NCBI GenBank assembly: GCA_036001465.1
Contig: DASYUH010000030.1
Location: 1 to 38,659, forward strand
Direction: 5' to 3'
DNA length: 38,659 bases
Origin: Candidatus Polarisedimenticolia bacterium
GTDB lineage: Bacteria > Acidobacteriota > Polarisedimenticolia > Gp22-AA2
In this document: in pieces, positions 19,887 through 27,018 of the stretch
Numbering within the stretch: position 1 is the stretch's first letter
Layout: each line of letters begins with the position of its first letter
Made by a program: the position numbers and the translations under genes
The notes under the pieces: generated by a model
Seen by the model: the letters and a program-made list of their open reading frames with translations, nothing else
Told to the model about the DNA's origin: nothing
Databases searched by the model: none

Positions 19887-20651
19887 CTACATCCCCATGA
19901 TGTGGTAGCCGTTGTCCACGAAGAGGACCTCGCCCGTGATGCCTCGGGACAGCGGGGAGCACAGGAAGAGGGCGGCATCGCCGACCTCGGCCGGCTCGGT
20001 GTTGCGCGGCAGGGGGGAGCGCTCCCGGACAATCTGAAGCATCTTGGTGAATCCCGGAACGCCGCGCGCCGCCAGGGTGCTGATCGGCCCGGACGAGATG
20101 CCGTTGACGCGGATGTTCTTCTTCCCCAGGTCGTGCGCCAGGTAGCGGATGCCCGATTCCAGCGCCGCCTTGGCCACCCCCATGACGTTGTACCCCGGCA
20201 CGACCTTCTCCGATCCGAGGTAGGTCAGGGCCAGGATGCTCCCCCCTCCCTCCATGAGCGGCGCGGCCCTCCGCGCCAGCGCGGCCAGCGAGAAGGCGCT
20301 GATGTCCATGGCCATCTTGAAGCCCTCCCGGGAGGTGGCGAGGAACTCCACCTCCAGGTCCTCCTTGCGGGCGAAGGCGACGCAGTGCACCAGGATGTCG
20401 AGCCGCCCGAACTCCCCCTGCACCTTCGCGAACATCGCGTCGATCTCGTCGTCCTTCGTGACGTCGCACGGGACGACGAGGGACCCGGGGAGCTCCCCCG
20501 CCAGCGACCGGACGCTCTCCTCGAGCCGCTCCCCCTGGTAGTTGAACGCCAGGCGCGCCCCCTCCCGGTGCAGGGCCTCGGCGATGCTCCAGGCGATGCT
20601 GCGCTTGTTGGCGACCCCGACGATCAGGCCCTTCTTTCCATCCAGGAGCAT
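19887..20651 (-). CDS. fabI: Enoyl-[acyl-carrier-protein] reductase (NADH)
   Basis: This 254-residue short-chain dehydrogenase-like protein reduces trans-2-enoyl-ACP in the last step of type II fatty acid elongation. The FabI-specific layout is visible: the cofactor motif GVANKRSIAW (12-21), Tyr144 in LTYLGS, and the Tyr154-x6-Lys161 pair in YNVMGVAK. The length matches the family (about 255-260). ATG 20651 is 15 bases after the gabT-like stop. It is unusual to find fabI between a GABA aminotransferase and an ABC exporter; it probably shares their transcript. It is the likely target site for triclosan-type inhibitors in this organism, which is family knowledge. Confidence 0.95.
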   Translation of the reverse strand: MLLDGKKGLIVGVANKRSIAWSIAEALHREGARLAFNYQGERLEESVRSLAGELPGSLVVPCDVTKDDEIDAMFAKVQGEFGRLDILVHCVAFARKEDLEVEFLATSREGFKMAMDISAFSLAALARRAAPLMEGGGSILALTYLGSEKVVPGYNVMGVAKAALESGIRYLAHDLGKKNIRVNGISSGPISTLAARGVPGFTKMLQIVRERSPLPRNTEPAEVGDAALFLCSPLSRGITGEVLFVDNGYHIMGM

Positions 20652-20666
20652 CGTGTCCCTCCCCGA

Positions 20667-22088
20667 TCAGACGACGCCGGTGATCCCCTCGCCGCCCGGG
20701 CGCGGGGCGATCGGCGCCGGCGTCTTGGTCTCGACGGGCGCGGGCTGGAGCGCCTGGGAGACCTCGAGAATCGCCCCTTCCAGGATGTCGAGCCCTTCCT
20801 CCAGCTGGTCCTCGCTGATCACCAGGGGCATCAGCGTCCGGATGACGTTGCCGTAGGTCCCGGCGCCGATCACGATCAGGCCGCGCTCGTAGCACAGCCT
20901 GGTGATCCGGGTGACCAGCTCCTTCGCCGGCTCCTTGGTGGCCCGGTCCTTCACGAACTCGATGGCGCGCATGGCGCCGGCGCCGCGGGTGTTGCCGACG
21001 AACGGGCACCGCTTCCACAGCCCCTCGAAGCGGTCGCGGACCTTCTCGCCGATCGTCACCGCCTTCGCCACGAGGTTCTGCTTCTCGATGATCTCGATCG
21101 AGGCCAGCGCGGCGGCGCAGGCGACCGGGTTACCGCCGAAGGTCCCCCCCAGGCTCCCCTCCCCCGGCGCGTCCATGATCTCGGCGCGGCCGGTGATCGC
21201 GGCGAGCGGGAGCCCCGAGGCGATCGACTTCGAGGTCACCAGGATGTCCGGCTCGATCCCCCAGTGCTCGCAGGCGAACATCCGGCCGCTCCGGCCGAAG
21301 CCGGTCTGCACCTCGTCGGCGATCACCAGGATGCCGTTCTTGCGGCAGGTGGCGACGAGGGTCGGGTAGTACTCCTGCGGCGGCATGATGAAGCCCCCCT
21401 CCCCCAGGACCGGCTCGACGATCAGGGCCGCCACGGTGGACGGGTCGACGTAGCGCTTGAAGAAGTCCTCGAGAAAGGTGGCGCACTCGATGTTGCATCC
21501 CGGATAGCGCTTCCCCCACGGGCAGCGGTAGCAGTAGGAGAACGGCATGCGGTGGACCTCCGGGGCGTACGGCCCGAAGTGGTCCTTGTACGGGTGCACC
21601 TTGCTGGTGAGCGACATCGCCAGGAGGGTCCGCCCGTGGAACGCGTCCTCGAAGCAGATGACGCCGGACCGGCGCGTGAAGTTGCGCGCCACCTTGACGG
21701 CGTTCTCCACCCCCTCGGCCCCCGAGTTGGCGAAGAAGGTCTTCTTCGGGAACGCCCCCGGCGTGATCCGGTTCATGGTCTCGGCCAGGCGGACGTACGG
21801 CTCGTTCAGCGTGACGTGGAAGCACGAATGGATGTACTTCTCCGCCTGCTGCTGGATCGCCTTGACGACGGAGGCCGGCGCGTGCCCGGCGTTCAGGACG
21901 CCGATGCCGGCGGCGAAATCGATGTAGCGGTTGCCGTCGACGTCCTCCAGCATGGCCCCCTCCCCCCGGGCGATGAACAGCGGCGTCATGTTGTACGGAC
22001 CGCGCGGGACGGCGGCCTGGCGGGCGCGCATCAGCTCCTGCGAGCGCGGCCCGGGGATGGCGGTCTTGATCACGACGCTTTTTTTCAT
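20667..22088 (-). CDS. gabT: Class III aminotransferase, probable 4-aminobutyrate aminotransferase
   Basis: This 473-residue PLP enzyme of the acetylornithine/GABA aminotransferase class has NSGAEGVENAVKVAR, HGRTLL, VIADEVQTGFGRSG, the PLP lysine in LVTSKSIASGLPLAA and GGTFGGNPVACAAA. The closest recalled relatives are GabT enzymes that convert GABA plus 2-oxoglutarate to succinate semialdehyde and glutamate. A cysteine cluster, YCYRCPWGKRYPGCNIEC, sits in the middle and recurs in some GabT-like enzymes. The C-terminus has an extra Pro-rich tail. It lies 10 bases downstream of the aldehyde dehydrogenase gene and with it could form the GABA shunt. Substrate is inferred from context. Confidence 0.88.
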   Translation of the reverse strand: MKKSVVIKTAIPGPRSQELMRARQAAVPRGPYNMTPLFIARGEGAMLEDVDGNRYIDFAAGIGVLNAGHAPASVVKAIQQQAEKYIHSCFHVTLNEPYVRLAETMNRITPGAFPKKTFFANSGAEGVENAVKVARNFTRRSGVICFEDAFHGRTLLAMSLTSKVHPYKDHFGPYAPEVHRMPFSYCYRCPWGKRYPGCNIECATFLEDFFKRYVDPSTVAALIVEPVLGEGGFIMPPQEYYPTLVATCRKNGILVIADEVQTGFGRSGRMFACEHWGIEPDILVTSKSIASGLPLAAITGRAEIMDAPGEGSLGGTFGGNPVACAAALASIEIIEKQNLVAKAVTIGEKVRDRFEGLWKRCPFVGNTRGAGAMRAIEFVKDRATKEPAKELVTRITRLCYERGLIVIGAGTYGNVIRTLMPLVISEDQLEEGLDILEGAILEVSQALQPAPVETKTPAPIAPRPGGEGITGVV

Positions 22089-22098
22089 GCGGCTGTCC

Positions 22099-23580
22099 TC
22101 ATGCGTCCTTCTTCAGATGATCCCAGCGGTACGGGTACCAGTACGACTTCGCCTCAATCTTGAAGTCCAGGTGGACGTGCTTCGGCTCGCGGAAAGCGTC
22201 CAGCCCCTCGATCCCCAGCTCGCGGCCCATTCCGGACATACGCATCCCTCCGAACGGACCGGCGTCATTGTCAGTCAACGGATCGTTGATCCAGAAAGTT
22301 CCCGCGTGAATGTTCTCCATCGCGTACATGGCGTACTCGAGGTTGTTGGTGTAGATGTTGGCTCCCAGCCCGTACTCCGAGTCGTCGGCGAGCTTCACCG
22401 CCTCCTCGATCCCCTTGACCGGCACCAGCGGGGCGATCGGCCCGAACGTCTCGGAGCGCAGGATGCTCATCTTCTGGGTGACGTTCGAGAGCACGGTCGG
22501 CTCGAAGAAGTACCCCTTCTTGAGCTGCGGCGGCCGCCTCCCGCCGCACAGGACCTTCGCCCCCTGCGACACCGCCTCCTCGATCTTCCCCTCGATCTGC
22601 CTGCGGTGCGCCTCGCGGATGAGCGGCCCGCAGTCGATGTCCGGCCCGAGCGGGTTGCCGAGGCGGAGCTTCTTCGTCTGGGCCACGAACTTCTTCGAGA
22701 ACTCCTCGAAGACGCTCTCGAAGACGTAGAAGCGCTCCCCCGAGGTGCAGACCTGCCCCATGTTGAGAAACGCCGCCCAGACCGCCCCCCGGGCCGCGAT
22801 CTCCAGGTCCACGTCGTCGCACACGATGAACGGGTCGTTGCCGCCCAGCTCCAGGTTCAGCTTCTTGAGATGGGGGGCCGCCGCCTGGGCGATCGCCTTG
22901 CCTGTGGCGATGCTCCCGGTGAAGGCGATGAGGGCCACGTCGGGATGGACCACCAGCGGGTCCCCCACCTCGGAGCCGAAGCCGGTGAGGATGTTCACCA
23001 CCCCCTTGCCGAATAGTCCCAGGTCCTCGGCCAGCATGAGGGTGGAGAGCGGCGTCTCGTTGGACGGCTTGATGACCACCGTGTTGCCGGCGGCCAGGGC
23101 CGGCGCCAGCTTCCAGGTCAGAAGGAGCAGCGGGTAGTTCCACGGCACGATGGCCACCACCACACCGTACGGCTCCTTGCGGACGAAGTTGACCTGGTGC
23201 CGGGCCACGGGCGAAAGGACCTTCCCCCCCTGGTCGCGCGCCAGCTCGCCGTAGTAGTCGAAGCAGGCGGCGCACCATTCGACCTCGTCCAGGTTCTCGA
23301 CGAGCGGCTTCCCCCCCTCGCGCGTCAGCTGCCGGGCGACCGCCTTCCCCTTGGCGCGGAGGCCCGCCGCGAACTCATGCATCAGCGCCGCCCGCTCGAG
23401 CCCCGGCATGGATCGCCACTCGCGGAACGCCGCCGCGGCCGACTCGACCGCCAGGTCGGCGTCCCTGGCTCCGGCGCGCGGCACCTCGTCGATGATCTCC
23501 TCGGTGGCCGGGTTGTCGACGGGGAACGTCTTCTTCGTGACGCTCGCGGTCCACCGGCCGTCGATCCACATCCGCTGCAT
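22099..23580 (-). CDS. NAD(P)-dependent aldehyde dehydrogenase (aminobutanal or succinate-semialdehyde type)
   Basis: This 493-residue aldehyde dehydrogenase has every catalytic feature: Asn148 in PWNYP, Glu245 in LELGGNDP and Cys278 in GQVCTSGERF. It would oxidise an aldehyde to an acid in the cytoplasm. With two PatA-like aminotransferases upstream and a GabT-like enzyme downstream, the likely substrates are 4-aminobutanal (PatD role) or succinate semialdehyde (GabD role). Only one such gene is present, so it may serve both steps or the other is elsewhere. ATG 23580 follows AGGAGCAGGCG, and a perfect TATAAT box lies at 23622-23627. The unusually Trp/Tyr-rich C-terminus (SYWYPYRWDHLKKDA) is notable. 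Confidence 0.92.
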   Translation of the reverse strand: MQRMWIDGRWTASVTKKTFPVDNPATEEIIDEVPRAGARDADLAVESAAAAFREWRSMPGLERAALMHEFAAGLRAKGKAVARQLTREGGKPLVENLDEVEWCAACFDYYGELARDQGGKVLSPVARHQVNFVRKEPYGVVVAIVPWNYPLLLLTWKLAPALAAGNTVVIKPSNETPLSTLMLAEDLGLFGKGVVNILTGFGSEVGDPLVVHPDVALIAFTGSIATGKAIAQAAAPHLKKLNLELGGNDPFIVCDDVDLEIAARGAVWAAFLNMGQVCTSGERFYVFESVFEEFSKKFVAQTKKLRLGNPLGPDIDCGPLIREAHRRQIEGKIEEAVSQGAKVLCGGRRPPQLKKGYFFEPTVLSNVTQKMSILRSETFGPIAPLVPVKGIEEAVKLADDSEYGLGANIYTNNLEYAMYAMENIHAGTFWINDPLTDNDAGPFGGMRMSGMGRELGIEGLDAFREPKHVHLDFKIEAKSYWYPYRWDHLKKDA

Positions 23581-23621
23581 CGCCTGCTCCTGCCGTGCCG
23601 TAGGCGTCCCGCGGCGGGCGC

Positions 23622-23627
23622 ATTATA
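23622..23627 (-). promoter_or_regulatory. -10 box of the aldehyde dehydrogenase operon
   Basis: TATAAT on the minus strand matches the consensus exactly and lies about 42 bases before the ATG at 23580. The -35 region (GGGAGT) is poor. Transcription probably runs through gabT and fabI and possibly on to the ABC genes and the lipoprotein. Confidence 0.6.
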
Positions 23628-23692
23628 CCCCCGCGCCTGCGGATACTCCCGCGCCTCCGGCTGCCGGGAGCCTGCCCGAGATGGGGACGCTC

Positions 23693-24964
23693 CTAGGTCT
23701 CGAGGCCTTCGAGCGAGTCGTCGAGGGCCGAGACCAAGCGGTCGAGAAGCTCTTCCGGGATGTTGAGGGGGGGCTCGATCCGGATCACTTCCGGCTTGTT
23801 GAGGGCATAGGCGACCAGGATCCGCTTGCCGTACAGCCTCTCCGCCAGGGCGGCGCCGGTCGATTCGTTCCGCGTCTCGATGCCCAGCAGCAGCCCCTTG
23901 CCGCGCACCTCGGTGATGACCCGGGGGTGCTTCGCCTGGAGGGATTTTAGCCGGGTCAGCAGGGAGGCCCCGAGCCGGGCGGAGCGCTCGCTGAGCCGGT
24001 CGCGCACCGTGATCTCGATCGCCATGGAAGCGGCCGTCGCCGCGAGGGGGTTGTTGCCGAAGGTCGACGAATGCCACATCGGGTTGTCGTGGAACGCGGC
24101 ATAGATCTCGTCCGTGGTCGAGAACGAGCCGCACGGGATCACCCCTCCCGACAGCGCCTTGGCCAGGCAGAGGATGTCCGGCACCACGTTCCAGTGGTTC
24201 ACCCCGAACAGCGCGCCGGTGCGCCCCAGGCCGGTCTGCACCTCGTCGGCGATCAGGAGCACCCCGCGCCGGGAGCAGATCTCCCGCACCTCGGGCCAGA
24301 AGCCGTCGGGCGGCACGATGACGCCCCCCTCCCCCTGCACCGGCTCGAGGATGACGGCGGCGGTGTCCTGGCCTATCGCCTTGCCGATGGCGGCGGCCGA
24401 CCCGTACGGGACGAAGGTGACGTCCTGGAGGAGCGGGCGGAACGGCTCGCGGAACACCGACCGGCCGGTGACCGACAGGCTGCCGAGCGACTTCCCGTGG
24501 AAGGAGTTCTCCGTCGAGACGAAGCCGCTCTTCTTGGTGTGGAGACGGGCCAGCTTCAGCGCCCCTTCGACCGCTTCGGTGCCGCTGTTGCAGAAGAAGG
24601 TCCGCTTCAGCTTCCCGGGCAGGACCTCGGCCAGGCGCCGCCCGGCCTCCGCGGTGATCGGGTTCACCAGGTACTGGCTGTGGAGCGGCATCCGGTCGAG
24701 CTGGTCCTTGACCGCCGCCACGACTTCGGGATGGCGGTGGCCCAGCGAGAAGATGCCGTAGCCGCCGAGGCAGTCGACGTACTCGTCGCCGTAGATGTTG
24801 CGGATGATCGAGCCCTCGCCGCTCCATTCGACCAGGACCCGGTCTCGGTCCCTGTCCTTGGTCTTCGGGAAGCGGCGCAGGTAGGCGTTCCAGCTGTCGA
24901 TTCCCTCCGCGGCGATCGTCTCCTGCTCGTCGCGCGTCAGGGGATGCCCTACCGGAAGCTTCAC
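23693..24964 (-). CDS. PatA-like class III aminotransferase (paralogue)
   Basis: This 423-residue PLP enzyme resembles putrescine aminotransferase: YVDCLGGYGIFSLGHRHP, FFCNSGTEAVEGALKLAR, FHGKSLGSLS, LLIADEVQTGLGRTG, the PLP lysine in LCLAKALSGG and STFGNNPLA. It is clearly a paralogue of the next gene upstream. The differences (for example HSQYLVNPITAEAG in place of SSQELLDPLRG) suggest a different amine donor. The GTG start at 24964 overlaps the upstream stop as GTGA, so translation is coupled. The longer open frame beyond 24964 runs antisense to nothing useful and overlaps the paralogue. Possible substrates are putrescine, cadaverine or another diamine. Confidence 0.88.
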   Translation of the reverse strand: MKLPVGHPLTRDEQETIAAEGIDSWNAYLRRFPKTKDRDRDRVLVEWSGEGSIIRNIYGDEYVDCLGGYGIFSLGHRHPEVVAAVKDQLDRMPLHSQYLVNPITAEAGRRLAEVLPGKLKRTFFCNSGTEAVEGALKLARLHTKKSGFVSTENSFHGKSLGSLSVTGRSVFREPFRPLLQDVTFVPYGSAAAIGKAIGQDTAAVILEPVQGEGGVIVPPDGFWPEVREICSRRGVLLIADEVQTGLGRTGALFGVNHWNVVPDILCLAKALSGGVIPCGSFSTTDEIYAAFHDNPMWHSSTFGNNPLAATAASMAIEITVRDRLSERSARLGASLLTRLKSLQAKHPRVITEVRGKGLLLGIETRNESTGAALAERLYGKRILVAYALNKPEVIRIEPPLNIPEELLDRLVSALDDSLEGLET

Positions 24965-26568
24965 ACCAGGCTCCGCAGGGTCTCGTCGAGATGACCCAGG
25001 ACCTCGTCGATGAGCTTCTTCGGGATCGACAGGGCCGGCTCGAACCGGAGCGTCTTGGCGTTCAGGAGCGTGCCGGCGACCAGCACCCCCCGCCGGAAGA
25101 GTCCGGAGGCGACGGCATAGCCGATGTCGGTCGTGTCGAACTCCACCCCGATCAGGAGCCCCTTGCCCCGCACGTCCACCACATGCTCGGGAAAGCGCGA
25201 CTGGACGTCGCGCAGCCCCGCCAGGAAATACTCCCCCCCCTCCGCCGCCTGGCCGGGCAGATCCTCGGACAGGGTGACGTTGATGGCCGCGATGCCGGCG
25301 GCGCAGGCCAGGGGGTTGCCGCCGAAGGTGGAGGAGTGCAGGAACGGGTTCTTCTCCAGCACCTTCCAGATCTCCGGGGTCGAGATGAACGCCGACAACG
25401 GCATGACTCCGCCGCCGAGGGCCTTCCCCAGGCACATGATGTCCGGGATGACGTCCCAGTGGTCGACGCCGAACAGCTTGCCGGTGCGGCCCAGGCCGGT
25501 CTGCACCTCGTCGGCGATCAACAGGACGTCGTACTCGTCGCAGATCTCGCGCAGGCGCGGCCAGTAGTCGTCGGGCGGCACGATCGCCCCCGCCTCCCCC
25601 TGCACCGGCTCGGCGACCACGGCGGCGATGTCCAGCCCCACGTCCCGGGCCTTCTTCAGCTGCCACTCGACCTCGTCGGCATCGCCGAACTCGACGAAGT
25701 AGACGTCCTGGAGGAGGGGCTCGAAGGCCACCCGGTAATCGGCCTTCCCCATGAGGGACAGCGAGCCGTACGACTTGCCGTGGAACCCGCGGATCGTGGA
25801 GATGAAGCCGGACTTTTCGGTGTACAGGCGGGCCAGCTTCATGGCCCCCTCCACCGCGTCGGTGCCGTTGTTGATGAAGAAGCACTTCTGCAGATTTCCG
25901 GGGGCGATCTCCCCCAGGATCTCGGCCAGCGCCCCGCGCAGCGGGTCGAGAAGCTCCTGGCTCGAGAGCGGCATCCGATCGAGCTGGCGACGCACCGCCT
26001 CGATGATCTTGGGATGGCGGATGCCGGCGCTGTAGATCCCGAACCCGCCGAGGCAGTCGATGTAGCGCCGCCCCATGATGTCCTCGATGTAGCTCCCCTC
26101 CCCGGTCCACTCGATGGCGGCGTACTGCTCCGCCTCCGCCACCGACTTGCGGTACTCGAGGAACCCGGAGTTGAAATAGGCGTCGAACGACTTGACCGTC
26201 TCCTTGACCACGCGCTTCTTCCGGGACATCGGCAGCCGGTCGGCCCGGGCGATGATGTCCAGCCAGTGCTGCGACTCCTTGATGACCTTCTCCGGGCTCA
26301 TCCGCCTGCCGCCGCGCCGCGCCCGTGCCTTGGCCGCCGCCTTGAGGCTCTTGCGGACCGCGTTCCGCTTCTCCTGGGGAGCGGCCGGCAGGGCGTCGGC
26401 CGTCCTCGGGGCCGCCACCCGCACCGACGCGGACGGGGCGGGGTCGCCCCTCTTCGTGCCGTTCGACACCGCCTTGCCGGCGGCGGCGAGGCGGTGGCTG
26501 GACAGGGAGACGATGTTGCCGTCCCCGCCGTTCCGGGCTCTGACGTCGCGCTTCAATGTGTTCTTCAT
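24961..26568 (-). CDS. patA: Putrescine aminotransferase with long basic N-terminal extension
   Basis: This 535-residue class III aminotransferase shows close similarity, from memory, to E. coli putrescine aminotransferase along most of its length: GFLEYRKSV, IDCLGGFGIY, SQELLDPLRG, FHGKSYGSLS, DEVQTGLGRTGK, the PLP lysine in CLGKALGGGVMP, TFGGNPLACAAG and VLVAGTLLNAKTLR. It would transfer an amino group from putrescine to 2-oxoglutarate, giving 4-aminobutanal. About 90 extra N-terminal residues are basic and Ala-rich (VRKSLKAAAKARARRGGRRM). ATG 26568 has an AGAGG site. An internal ATG at 26301 would remove most of the extension but has a weaker site. It begins the polyamine block. Confidence 0.9.
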   Translation of the reverse strand: MKNTLKRDVRARNGGDGNIVSLSSHRLAAAGKAVSNGTKRGDPAPSASVRVAAPRTADALPAAPQEKRNAVRKSLKAAAKARARRGGRRMSPEKVIKESQHWLDIIARADRLPMSRKKRVVKETVKSFDAYFNSGFLEYRKSVAEAEQYAAIEWTGEGSYIEDIMGRRYIDCLGGFGIYSAGIRHPKIIEAVRRQLDRMPLSSQELLDPLRGALAEILGEIAPGNLQKCFFINNGTDAVEGAMKLARLYTEKSGFISTIRGFHGKSYGSLSLMGKADYRVAFEPLLQDVYFVEFGDADEVEWQLKKARDVGLDIAAVVAEPVQGEAGAIVPPDDYWPRLREICDEYDVLLIADEVQTGLGRTGKLFGVDHWDVIPDIMCLGKALGGGVMPLSAFISTPEIWKVLEKNPFLHSSTFGGNPLACAAGIAAINVTLSEDLPGQAAEGGEYFLAGLRDVQSRFPEHVVDVRGKGLLIGVEFDTTDIGYAVASGLFRRGVLVAGTLLNAKTLRFEPALSIPKKLIDEVLGHLDETLRSLV

Positions 26569-26844
26569 ATGAGGGCCTCTTTCACCGCATCAGGAACAGC
26601 AACAAGACAAAAATCTCCCCGGGCTCGGTGAGCCGTGACAGCGACCTTTTCTGAGCGGCCTCTTCGCTTAGGTCGGGGTGTCGCCGGCTTGCGTCGGGCC
26701 GGCTACGTGTCGGTCAGGAGCGGGAGGGTCGACCGTCCGACCAATGCCTGTCTGGGGATTCGAATCATTGGATGACCCCTGAACGTGTCGAGATCGTAGT
26801 GGATCGGGACGATTCCAGTCAAGCGCCGCGGACCAGGGAATGGG

Positions 26845-26879
26845 ACGGCCAGTCTCGAATGTCTCATTCGAGAGGCCGT
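26845..26879. repeat. Strong 15-bp imperfect hairpin
   Basis: ACGGCC, AG, TCTCGAATG, TCT, CATTCGAGA, GGCCGT. A perfect 9-bp stem with a 3-base loop is extended by a further 6 bp across a 2-base bulge. No T-run follows on either strand, so an intrinsic terminator is unlikely. It may be an operator, an RNA structure or a REP-like element. Confidence 0.75.
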
Positions 26880-26894
26880 GAGACGCAACGAGAT

Positions 26895-26920
26895 ATGGTA
26901 TTAAATCTAAGCAATACCAT
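26895..26920. repeat. 8-bp inverted repeat ATGGTATT/AATACCAT
   Basis: The arms are perfect with a 10-base spacer, in the AT-rich stretch just upstream of the -35 box of the 27019 operon. The position suits a regulator-binding site. Confidence 0.6.
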
Positions 26921-26954
26921 GACTTATTTGTCTACGGCCGTTGCGGACCGCGGT

Positions 26955-26983
26955 TTGCTTTCCCCGCATCCCAACATCATATT
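26955..26983 (+). promoter_or_regulatory. Sigma70-type promoter for the HEAT/HD-GYP operon
   Basis: TTGCTT at 26955-26960 and CATATT at 26978-26983 are separated by 17 bases. The predicted start is near 26990, about 29 bases before ATG 27019. Confidence 0.5.
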
Positions 26984-27018
26984 AGGGTCGCTGTCGTAAG
27001 CAGAGGACCGGGGCCCCG

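Larger units (their letters stand above)
26569..27018. other. Divergent intergenic region with inverted repeats
   Basis: No convincing gene is seen in these 450 bases; short open frames at 26703-26888 (-) and 26772-26999 (+) lack ribosome sites and known motifs. The part from about 26880 to 26985 is distinctly AT-rich for this genome. It holds the two inverted repeats listed separately and a sigma70-type promoter toward 27019. A promoter for patA must also lie here, but no clear one was found on the minus strand. Confidence 0.6.

Noticed and set aside
23655-23670. Terminator hairpin after the PatA-like gene
   Set aside because: The stem CTCCGGC/GCCGGGAG has a bulge and no T-run on the minus strand.
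26703-26999. Short open frames of 61 and 75 residues between patA and the HEAT gene
   Set aside because: No ribosome sites, no motifs, and they cross the inverted repeats.
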